A stretch of 64,000 nucleotides of DNA from Lytechinus pictus (lineage: Eukaryota > Echinodermata > Echinoidea > Temnopleuroida > Toxopneustidae). Positions 56,801 through 64,000 of the stretch are shown one piece after another; the first letter of the stretch is position 1, and each line of letters opens with the position of its first letter. Both the position numbers and the translations under genes were made by a program. The stretch covers positions 3,588,001 through 3,652,000 of the forward strand of contig NW_026974141.1 in the NCBI RefSeq assembly GCF_037042905.1. The letters run 5' to 3'. A model generated the notes under the pieces. It was not told the DNA's origin, ran no database searches, and saw only the letters and a program-made list of their open reading frames with translations.

Positions 56801-57891
56801 TCACATTATGGGGGCATAGAGTGGTCATTCCAGACAACAAGCAGATGAGACAAAGGATCCTTGATGAACTTCATGGGACTCATCCAGGCATAGTCAAGAT
56901 GAAAGCACTTGCACGATCCTTTGTATGGTGGCCAGGCATCGACAAAATGTTGGAAGAGAAGGTGAAGACCTGTACAACTTGTCAGGAGCACCAGCGAAGC
57001 CCACCACCTTCCCCTATCCACCCATGGGAGTTCCCAGAACGACCCTGGAGTAGGATCCACATCGATTACGCCTACATCGATAACCAGAACGTACTGATTG
57101 TTGTTGATGCCTACACCAAGTGGATTGAAGCTATTAGAGTAGCACACGCCACTGCAGCTGCTACAGTCACTGCCATGCGACGCCTGTTTGCAACGTATGG
57201 TATTCCAGAAACAGTCGTAAGTGACAACGGCACCCAGTTTGTCTCTGAAGACTTTTCGAACTTCCTGTTCAACAACAATGTAGAACATGTGCAAACAGCC
57301 CCAAAACACCCTTCCAGCAATGGCCTTGCGGAAAGGGCTGTGCAAACCTTGAAAAGTGGAGTTAAGAAAACCAGTGGAACATCATTGGAGATGCGCATCC
57401 AAGTATTCCTGATGACCTATCGGATAACTCCACAAGGAACTACCATGAAAACACCAAGTGAACTAATGTTCAAAAGGAGGATTAGAAGTAGAATGGATCA
57501 TGTCCGTCCGAACCTGCACAAGTCGGTTCAGAAGCAGCAATCTGCAATGAAACAGGCGGCAGACAAGCGCTCAAAGATGAGACAGTTCAAGTTGAATGAT
57601 ACTGTTCTGGTGAAGAACTTTGCAGCCGGACCAACTTGGCTCAGAGGAATAGTAACCGAAACACTCAATGAAGTCATGTACGTGATAGAGTTACAGGATG
57701 GTAGAGAGGTACGCCGCCATGTGGATCACATTAGACTTTACACTATATCGCATGGAAATGGTCATGACAAGGAAGAAATGCCTGACCAGAACACCAATCT
57801 ACAACCAGAGATTCTGATTCAACAGACGCAGTATCCAAGCCAGACAACAGAAAATCCCAATATGGCACCTAGTACTAGCGAATCCTTATAG
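53803..57891 (+). CDS. Ty3/gypsy Gag-Pol polyprotein
   Basis: One 1362-residue frame. Gag occupies about residues 1-280 and ends with two CCHC knuckles (CWRCGSGDHVQSAC and CYQCSQVGHTRSQC, residues about 232-265). The aspartic protease has IDTGSPW (about 329) and LGRDWM. RT shows FSKLDLSHAYHQIEL, LPFGIATAPALFQ and YLDDIIV (about 629). RNase H shows LLQCDASPYGLG (about 788) and VTDHKPL. Integrase has an HHCC finger (HPGIVKMK ... CTTCQEH, about 1025-1060) and the DDE core: Asp in HIDYAYID (about 1088), VSDNGTQF (about 1140) and Glu in NGLAERAVQ (about 1175). All catalytic residues are present and no frameshift separates gag from pol, so translation is probably as a fusion. It copies element RNA into DNA and integrates it. 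Confidence 0.96.
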   Translation: MASQHIGSVPKLSDGYNFDEWLELLEAWFDANNIQEDGKRRAIFLTNLGSKSYHILRALLQPSKPIDQTYTVCKNTLKSHFVPKPTEIVQRYRFYTCVQQQDESIPQFVANLRQLSEGCNFKELDNMIRDRLVVGCRDIAIQRKLLSESSLTLQHALQTATAMKVADRDVEKLKVLSKRTESPTVQKMQGRSQRKPFVSSSCKNTHQRRKQDVQEKPQKPSQKKQEKPASRCWRCGSGDHVQSACRFKDEKCYQCSQVGHTRSQCEKIKQYRSRKKSANHLNGEEGAELTENMPGGELRHLRGGMVNKMAKYSEPFQTSLSLNGIQVNLEIDTGSPWTMMSQQDFHKLGHRADVKQTNASLKTYTESSVPIIGEAMVEVKFDASQRPKKLTLLVVEKGVALLGRDWMQAAPEGIYRFLQNRLNLQTHVSNNPETVHKIQTTLQDMLVKHKQVFDCSKVGKPEGYQAKVHPQDDGDKARFYKAAPVPYAMRQKIDEAIDELQDQGVIEPVKFADYACPIVVVKKPNGKVRICGNYKLTANKVLRVERYPIPSLQDMLQDLGGGQQFSKLDLSHAYHQIELDEQARKYTTVNTHRGLFQYTRLPFGIATAPALFQRAMESLLADIPMCRLYLDDIIVSGKTDEEHIANLQAVLHCLESNGLRLKREKCEFMMDSVEFLGHKLDQHGVSPLPDKIEAIKKTPRPQNQSQLQAYLGLLGYYRKFIPNLTKEIAPLITLLKAEYASVPKKQGDRNKADPNLKWGGDQERAFQKSKELVQSDTVLTHYDPSKPLLLQCDASPYGLGVVLSHVGTDGLEQPISFASRTLTRSEANCAQYEKEGLSVIFGLKKFHKYLYGRRFTIVTDHKPLLGIFGDTKPASPMASARLARWHMILSAYDYDIIYKEGKQHQNADALSRLPLADDQTVWSHQSLAELDEQPPVQINTLDIDTRPVEADEVRRITKRDPVLARVTAYVMNGWPNPKNVPPELKAFAQKKEELSIEDDITLWGHRVVIPDNKQMRQRILDELHGTHPGIVKMKALARSFVWWPGIDKMLEEKVKTCTTCQEHQRSPPPSPIHPWEFPERPWSRIHIDYAYIDNQNVLIVVDAYTKWIEAIRVAHATAAATVTAMRRLFATYGIPETVVSDNGTQFVSEDFSNFLFNNNVEHVQTAPKHPSSNGLAERAVQTLKSGVKKTSGTSLEMRIQVFLMTYRITPQGTTMKTPSELMFKRRIRSRMDHVRPNLHKSVQKQQSAMKQAADKRSKMRQFKLNDTVLVKNFAAGPTWLRGIVTETLNEVMYVIELQDGREVRRHVDHIRLYTISHGNGHDKEEMPDQNTNLQPEILIQQTQYPSQTTENPNMAPSTSESL

Positions 57892-58535
57892 CCACGTTAG
57901 AAATAGTGTTACCTTTCAATTTGATATAGAGGAAAATAATGACAATCACAAGTGTTGTAATCTTGAAAGTTTGTTTATTGGAGAAATATGAAAAGCACAT
58001 AACTCGCATTGTATATAGTAAACTAGTCTGAGATTTAGATTTTAGCCGTTATATGAGTCGTGAAAATTGTATTTGAAGTCATTCACGAGATATTATTCAT
58101 TGATGCAAACACAATTATGCAAACTTATTGATAAGGTTTAGTATATGATACAGTCTTAAGGATTTAATACATTATTATTATATCCTGATTCATGTGATAA
58201 GAGTCACACAGTTTATGCTAGTGAACAATTAACAGATAACCCAATGAAGTAAAATGCCACCTGTAGCTATTTCTTTTTAAAGTGAGATTTAGGATGAAGT
58301 ATATTCAAAGAGGTTAGTTTGAAATAGCCATGTATGTTTAATTGATTATGGTTAATTGTTGAGTAAGCAAAGTATTATGGCGAAGTTTAGCCTAGCATGC
58401 CTAGTTTAGTATTACTGTTATCTGGTTACAAGTTATACAGTGTTACTTGTTGTATCTAGTGTTATACATGGGTAGTGAATGTATTACATTAGCCAGTTGA
58501 AATGAAGGATATGCTCCCAATTAAAAGGGGAGGAA
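57892..58535 (+). other. 3' non-coding part of the LTR element with polypurine tract
   Basis: AT-rich, no env-like ORF. It ends in the polypurine tract AAAAGGGGAGGAA at 58523-58535, which directly abuts the 3' LTR and primes plus-strand synthesis. Confidence 0.8.
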
Positions 58536-58706
58536 TGTGATGTATGAACTAAAGACTAACGACGCAAGCTTCATGTGCAGCCTTGTACGCATGCGCGAGA
58601 GAGAGCAACATGGCGTAACATTAAATGGCAGACACTACTCTACATCGCTGTGCTATTATCTCATTATTATGTATCCCTTTAAGAACCACAACACGAGAAC
58701 ATAACA
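58536..58706 (+). repeat. 3' LTR
   Basis: 171 bp, identical by eye to the 5' LTR, followed by the TCAAC target duplication. Confidence 0.93.
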
Positions 58707-58865
58707 TCAACCACAATACAATCCATGAAATAAGCACAATTTCAACACAAAACAAAACCAAAAAGCCTGTGTATCCATTGACATCTTTTATGATTGATAA
58801 GATATCCACGCATAAAAGATTTGGACATGTTCAAAACCATCACCCCCACCCCATGTGCGCCACCA

Positions 58866-59713
58866 TATGGAAAAGTAGTCGCATTTGCTCCCGAGCAGCG
58901 ACCGAACGCGCGTACGTGTACAGAAGCTATGGCACTCTAGATACGAAATTATGTTGTAATGGGGCCGAAATGTGAATTGACTCAAAAGTAAAATTCCTAC
59001 GAAGCTCGGTTGAGTGGAAATCTATTTTCTACACCTTTTTTTATGATAATACCAAATTTTAAAGAAATTAGAGATTCAGGCTCCACGGAATTGCTGTTTA
59101 TAAAACACATGTTTGAGCTTCTCCCACACCAGATTTGCGTATTATTACACGTAAATTTCCGTTTGCACACGCTGTGTCGAGGTGGGACGGTCTGTCAAAG
59201 ACTGTATCTCATGAACCAAACATCGTACGAAAGCCGGTTTCCCGCCAATCTGTGCAGAATATATTTCTCTACAATACATGTAAGAATGATGCTGATTGGT
59301 TAAAAATTGTCTACGGAAATAAAGAAAAACTAAGACCCCTTCATTTGTTCACCCAATCAGCCGTCAGTGCGATCTCTGCCCTCATTAGCATACCGGGTCA
59401 TGACGTATCAAGACGTCTGAGTTTCATCATGGATGGTGGATTTTACATGTAGCGCGGCCTGACATTCTCGGAAAATCAGACAACATTTGAGGTTTACTTC
59501 GGGTATTTAGCTAAATTGGATTTTGATCTAGTGACATAAGACTGCAAAGAGTCTGAAACTTTCATTTATATGTATTGTTAAGAACAGAACGAGGAGAATT
59601 GTGCTTTTTTCTACAATGTCGGCTCAGGATCGCCCATTCTCATAACTGTACAAAGAGAGGTTGGATAGCACCATTTGTGTCTACGGGGGGATTCCAGCTT
59701 GACAGGACGTTCA
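58866..59713. repeat. Dispersed ~840-bp repeat, copy 2
   Basis: Same orientation and nearly same sequence as 8593-9423, with sharp ends against unrelated flanks. It carries a duplicated ATGG and an extra GGCCTGACATTCTC-like segment near 59430-59475 that copy 1 lacks. Small frames shared by both copies are not conserved as protein. The element class is unknown. Confidence 0.8.
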
Positions 59714-60417
59714 TTGCCGACACCGCAACACTCTGTATTCAAAATACATGTAAGTTGTAACTCAGTGTCAGTCATCGATCAAGTCTGTTGCCTTTTTTGG
59801 AAAGACTTTGACCTTTGTGACTTTAAATTAAAGTTAAAGTAACTTAATTAAAATATTTAAACACGTTAAATTAATGCATGACAATTTTAAGTTTAAATCA
59901 ACATGGTCAAGTGCACATACGTTACAAATCAGTGCCCAGTGGCAGTGCAGTGGATGGTTATCTAGTAGAATTCAAAAACTAAGGCACTATACTCTATTTT
60001 TATCATGCATGTTCAGAGAGTCTAGATTCTAGTGTTCACTACAAAGCGAGAGCAAGAGCGTTATTTGACAAGAAGTCCAAATAAAAAACTAGATTTTAAT
60101 TCGTCATGCGGACGAATTAGGTGGTCTGTCCTTATTCTCGCCATCATGATCACATTACCATGTTCCAGCAGATCAATATGATCTTCATGATGACAACGGA
60201 ATGTTCATTATGGATGGAATACTTGTGAAAGACGGGAGATGATAAAGCACTGTGAAAATGGTCTCTTTGATATATGACAATACATGTGATATGAAAAAAG
60301 TAATTATAGTCTGTTTTATCTTGCTAAATTTTAACTTTTATACCTTTTAATTATCATAAAGGATCATGTACGAGGTGGTAAAATAGAAAAAAAAAGAAGA
60401 AAAAAATCATCTTGTTT
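59714..60417. other. Interval with a 50-bp direct-repeat unit; no gene
   Basis: AT-rich. At 60079-60130 it holds AAATAAAAAACTAG, then a perfect hairpin AATTCGTC-(ATGCG)-GACGAATT and AGGTGGTCTGTC. The same unit recurs at 61682-61737 with loop ATGAG. No coding exon recognised. Confidence 0.6.
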
Positions 60418-60486
60418 ACCCCAGGACTCGAACCTGCGCCCCCGAGAACGCAAGTCAAGTGCGTTATCCATTGAGCCACGACATTC
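60401..60486 (-). ncRNA. tRNA-like pol III unit (tRNA-derived SINE or tRNA pseudogene)
   Basis: On the minus strand it has an A box TGGCTCAATGG (60468-60478), a perfect B box GGTTCGAGTCC (60424-60434) and, about 20 bases on, T-runs at 60401-60406 and 60387-60395 that would end pol III transcription. The T arm is recognisable, but the acceptor stem does not pair well and no CCA-ready discriminator is evident, so I do not call a functional tRNA. There is no extended SINE body before the terminator. Confidence 0.6.
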
Positions 60487-61795
60487 CCCATAGAGATTAC
60501 ACGTAAGCAAATTTGAGAATTGCAAATCCAATTTTGCAAGCGAAAAACGGGCATGATCCCGGCATCTGATAAAAAAATATAGGGCACACTTCCGAAAGCT
60601 TAGAATCTCAGCTACAACATTTTAAAAGCTCAGAGACAACTGACAAGAAAAAGTGGAGATATTGCTCACGAAATAGAGGAATGTAGAATCTAGTTTTGAG
60701 AAAAAGTCATGTCCCTTAGAGATTACACGCAAAATGAGGAAAAATGACATGCCTCTTTTGATCGCTATTTTACGCCATGATGCGTTTTTCAAAATGAAAA
60801 TTCATGTTAACTGAGGAGAATGAGTACATTCTAAACTACAACATATCGAAAATTGGGCGAAAATTTACCAATATTCACGGAGTTAGAGCCTAATTTGCAT
60901 AATTGTTATGACGTCATGAAAAGGAAAATGGATATTTTAACTTCCGACGCCATTTTGATGATGTCATGATCGAATTGAGGGACAATGGTGACATGAAATC
61001 AAATCTACAACTCATACTCTATCGATATATGAAAAAAAATTGGGGGTCAACGGACTATTTAAGGAACTACAGTGAATTTTTAATAGGCATGTTTTTGCCC
61101 ATATATGGCCTATAGTAAGAGCTCGCGCGCACACGTGCTGCAAACTTTAACGGGTGTTAATTTCGTTATTAATGGTCGTAGAAGGTTGATCAAGGTATCA
61201 AATTGCTCAGAATTATATTATCAATGCAATGATATAAAAAAAACGGCGTTTCTGCGTTGCGTTGGAGGCGTTACGCGCGGAAACGCGCGCGCATACGTGT
61301 GCGAGCGCAAATTTTTGAAATGCTTAAAATGACCTGAAACGTACTTTACTTTGGTCAAAAAGTGATTTTGAGCAATTTACAATTTTGACGCGCGCGTACG
61401 CACGCGTCGTGACCTCCAGGTGACCTTTGATGACATGACCTGTTGACCCGAGACCTGAAGTTAATGTGATATGAATTTGATTGATTTTTGATAATTGATA
61501 ATGGAGATATGATTGATAATGTGATTTCACAAAATGGCGCCTGGATGACGTCACGATGACCTGATGACCTTGAAAAAGTTGATTTAACTTGAAATCATAG
61601 GGCTTGATGACTGACAGAAATTTGAAGGAAATTGACCATGTCGATTTCGAGTGAACGTGTGTACAAAAAAGTGTACGGAAGAAATAAAAATAAACTAGAA
61701 ATTTAATTCGTCATGAGGACGAATTAGGTGGTCTGTCTTATAGATTTGAATATTTACTATATAGAGAAATGGAGAAGTTATAAAGACATGTAAAC
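60487..61795. other. Repetitive-looking interval with CpG-rich alternating tracts; no gene
   Basis: 61110-61135, 61270-61310 and 61388-61410 hold CGCGCGCGCATACGTGTGCG-like alternating purine-pyrimidine runs, in phrases such as GACCTCCAGGTGACC and GATGACGTCA that suggest a drifted repeat. The second copy of the AATTCGTC hairpin unit is at 61682-61737. No protein-coding signal. Confidence 0.5.
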
Positions 61796-61796
61796 A

Positions 61797-62046
61797 ATGA
61801 TGATCATGATCATGATGAACATGATGATCATGATAGTAATGGTGATGATGATAATGATGTTACATGATGATAACGATAAATAAATGTTAATGATGATCAT
61901 GACAATGATGATCATGATCATGATGATGTTGATGATCATGATGATGAATGATCATGATGTTGATGATCATCATCATGGTCGATCATGCATGATCATGATC
62001 ATCATGATATTAATGATGATGGTGATGATCATGATCATGAGCGTGA
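61797..62046. repeat. Degenerate (GATCAT/GATGAT)n microsatellite
   Basis: About 250 bases of GATGATCATGAT-type repeats. Because GATC and ATCAT are self-complementary, the tract is also rich in short palindromes. Confidence 0.9.
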
Positions 62047-62981
62047 TCCTGACATCTGATTGAAAAAATCAGGGGACATTGAGATAGTCTCAGCTACAAC
62101 ATACTCAAAAATCAACAAAAACCAAGCAGAAATAAGTGGTTTTCGGTTAATTAGTTTGAGATATTTTTTTTTTCATCTGTCAATGGAAGGAAAAAATGCA
62201 AGAATTTGAAGAATTTTCAAATTGGAAGTAAAATGGATTGGCATTTCTTTGAAGTTTCAACCATGCATGCCTAGCTCACCCTTTATCCAAGAGACGTAAT
62301 TCGAGGATTGGTGAGACTGAGACGGCATCAATTAAGGGCCTTGAAAAGGTGGAAAAAGTGCACAAGTGTCCGGTTGGCAGAATTTACGATGAGCAATATG
62401 ATTTCCTTTTTTTATTTTACGTAACTACAGTTTAAAAAAAATACATTGTACATTCTCAAAGAAAAAAATAGATTAAAAATATTAAAAATATTTTTTTTGG
62501 GAAATATAGTCGGTTTTTATTAATTGCCAAATAAAAACAACAACAATAACAACCACTTCTTTTTATCTGATTGAAAGGCTACACGTCTGTAAAAATCTAA
62601 TCACAGGCTCACTTCTCACTGCTGGGAACTAGTGGAAATGCACTGGAGATAATATAATTCCTCTAAAATACACCAAGGTGTCTATATAAGCTTCCATATG
62701 AGGGTGAAATATGAAACAAAATGTGAATTGCAAACATAATTTTTTTTTGAACGGATTTACAGCTAAGAAATATTAAATATTATATGAATATTTTAGATCA
62801 GTTAGGCATGCAGCGGATGAATTATAATTATATTCGTGTGTGCTGTGCCCGAAAGCGCGCTATAATTAGCACATGTGTCGTCGACGTCTAGTCTAGATGA
62901 TTGACAGGTTTTGATCCACCTTTGCTCTAATTAAAAGTTGAACGATTTTTGTTTTCTGTTTAAATACTGCCTTTTGTCATA
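62047..62981. other. AT-rich interval; no gene recognised
   Basis: Contains A/T runs and no repeat boundary I could define. A TATA-like stretch occurs many times, so promoter calling is not possible here. Confidence 0.4.
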
Positions 62982-63197
62982 ATGGTAGTTTCAGCAATCA
63001 AGTTCATTGTTGTTGAGAAATTTGAAGTAAGGCGGAGATCTGATGGGAGTAGTTATATGATTGGAATGGTACTTGAAGGTGATGAATCTAGGCCTAATGC
63101 CGCTGGAGGAGGAGATCGAGAGGTGGAGCACGGTGATGCCGGAACCGCAACAACCGCAAGCAGTAAAGCTAAAGGCAACCCCGTTATGCCTTGTTAG
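62982..63197 (+). CDS. Hypothetical 71-residue ORF or first exon
   Basis: ATGGTAGTTTCAGCAATC opens MVVSAIKFIVVEKFEVRRR, then a Gly/Asp/Glu-rich part (NAAGGGDREVEHGDAG) and a short Ala/Thr/Ser-rich end. Local GC and CpG are higher than in the surroundings, which is why I list it. No domain is recognised, no clear donor site was chosen, and chance is a real alternative. Confidence 0.25.
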   Translation: MVVSAIKFIVVEKFEVRRRSDGSSYMIGMVLEGDESRPNAAGGGDREVEHGDAGTATTASSKAKGNPVMPC

Positions 63198-63299
63198 TCC
63201 AGTCAATCTAGCCAGAAGAGGGGGGTAACCCACCACTAATTGCAACACGAGATATTTCACTGAAATGCTTTCCAGGAAGGTCCTCTAAACAACATACTA

Positions 63300-64000
63300 A
63301 AAGTCCCAAGAAATCCAAGCAGTGGAAATTTATGAAATTTGCATATTATGCAAATTAGCCATGAAAAATTAGAAAAAGAAGGGAAATAATCCAAAGATTA
63401 CAAATTAAATGTCCAAAACATTTTAATTTGAATGGAAATTCATGATAAATAACTGAATTCAATGTTTTTTATCAAAAGTGCAAAAAATTCTACCTCATTT
63501 GCATATTATGCAAATAAGCATCCTTATATGGAAAAAATGTCAAGATATTGTGATTTTTCTCAAATAGACTGCTTGAAAACATTTCATTAATGTTGAAATT
63601 GATATGCTACTATATCACTAAGCATGAGAATTCATCCAAATGCCTGAAAATTAATTTGCATATTATGCAAATTAGCCATTTAAAAAAATAGAAAATGAGG
63701 AAATTAATCCAAATATTAAAAACTAAATGTCGACAGCAAGTAATTTTGAACAAAAGTTTATGATGAATAAATAAGTTCAATGTCTTTATTAAAAAAAAGC
63801 TAGCAAATCTGCCTCATTTGCATATTATGCAAATAAGTATCCTTATATGGAAAATGTCAAGAAATTTTGATTTTTATCACATTGACTGCAGTGAAAACAT
63901 TTCAGTTTTTCAAATTAATATGCTGATATCACTAAGCATTCAAATCTATCCTAATATGATTTATATTCAAGGAAAATACTGGAAATATGTTCTTCGCTTC
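63300..64000. repeat. ~160-bp satellite built on an ATTTGCAT palindrome, ~318-bp higher-order unit, running off the window
   Basis: ATTTGCATATTATGCAAAT occurs at 63337, 63497, 63654 and 63816, spaced 160, 157 and 162 bases. Alternate copies are followed by TAGCCAT or AAGCATCC/AAGTATCC, and the neighbouring phrases CCTTATATGGAAAA and ATATGCTAC(T/G)ATATCAC recur every second copy, giving a dimeric unit of about 318 bp. The repeat continues to the end of the window. Each palindrome contains ATTTGCAT, the octamer recognised by POU-type factors, on both strands. Confidence 0.82.

Larger units (their letters stand above)
52025..58706 (+). mobile_element. Intact Ty3/gypsy LTR retrotransposon, 6682 bp
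   Basis: Two 171-bp LTRs look identical, beginning TGTGATGTATG and ending GAACATAACA. The 5-bp repeat TCAAC flanks the element (52020-52024 and 58707-58711). A primer-binding site follows the 5' LTR and a polypurine tract precedes the 3' LTR. The single Gag-Pol frame is open with RT before integrase, the Ty3/gypsy order. No env-like frame follows. Identical LTRs and open frame point to a very recent insertion and possibly an active copy. Confidence 0.95.

Noticed and set aside
60098-60118. Hammerhead-type ribozyme suggested by the loop ATGAGGACGAA
   Set aside because: The conserved CTGATGA and GAAA core arrangement with three stems is absent; only a simple hairpin is present.
60418-60486. 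Functional tRNA gene
   Set aside because: A and B boxes are good, but the acceptor stem does not pair convincingly, so a SINE head or pseudogene is more likely.

Overview
The window looks like nuclear DNA from a marine invertebrate deuterostome. An echinoid (sea urchin) is my best guess, but this is inference. The reasons are spliced genes with GT-AG introns, AT-rich sequence crowded with nested transposons, tRNA-derived SINEs, a PAT/Ngaro-type tyrosine-recombinase retrotransposon, an intact Ty3/gypsy element, and foldback elements resembling the TU elements described from sea urchins. There are no prokaryotic operons. Very little of the 64 kb appears to be host gene.

Layout. 1-6418: a non-LTR retrotransposon (ORF1 with PHD-like fingers, ORF2 endonuclease-RT) whose RT is split by a 528-bp foldback element flanked by 9-bp duplications. 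6530-14908: a four-exon host-type gene for a SWIM zinc-finger protein. Its first intron carries, on the other strand, a THAP-domain exon, and its introns also hold G-rich-ended MITEs and other repeats. 14909-18424: gene-free repeats ending in a tRNA-derived SINE. 18616-26935: a large foldback element with arms of 53-bp and 16-bp tandem repeats, split by a 4.7-kb hAT-like element with exact 8-bp duplications. 27697-43021: a nest of hAT-like elements, foldbacks, TTAA-type MITEs, a SINE with a 7SL-like head and a 5'-truncated LINE. 43314-49803: a TTAA-type element split by a decayed PAT/Ngaro-like retrotransposon with clear A1-B1-A2-B2 split direct repeats. 52025-58706: a young Ty3/gypsy element with identical 171-bp LTRs, 5-bp duplications and one open Gag-Pol frame. 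58707-64000: dispersed repeats, a tRNA-like unit, microsatellite and a ~160-bp satellite built on an ATTTGCAT palindrome.

The most unusual pattern is a shared design of the hAT-like, apparently non-autonomous elements. A G-rich terminus is followed by a long purine tract, then by irregularly spaced copies of a CpG-dense box that reads the same backwards (a mirror repeat), GCGAGCGCGAAGCGCGAGC or GAGCGAGCGAAGCGAGCGAG, in AT-rich spacers. The design recurs in elements with different terminal repeats, and box polarity follows element polarity. Several insertions can be proved within the window because an empty copy of the target lies elsewhere in it. No transposase for these elements is visible here.
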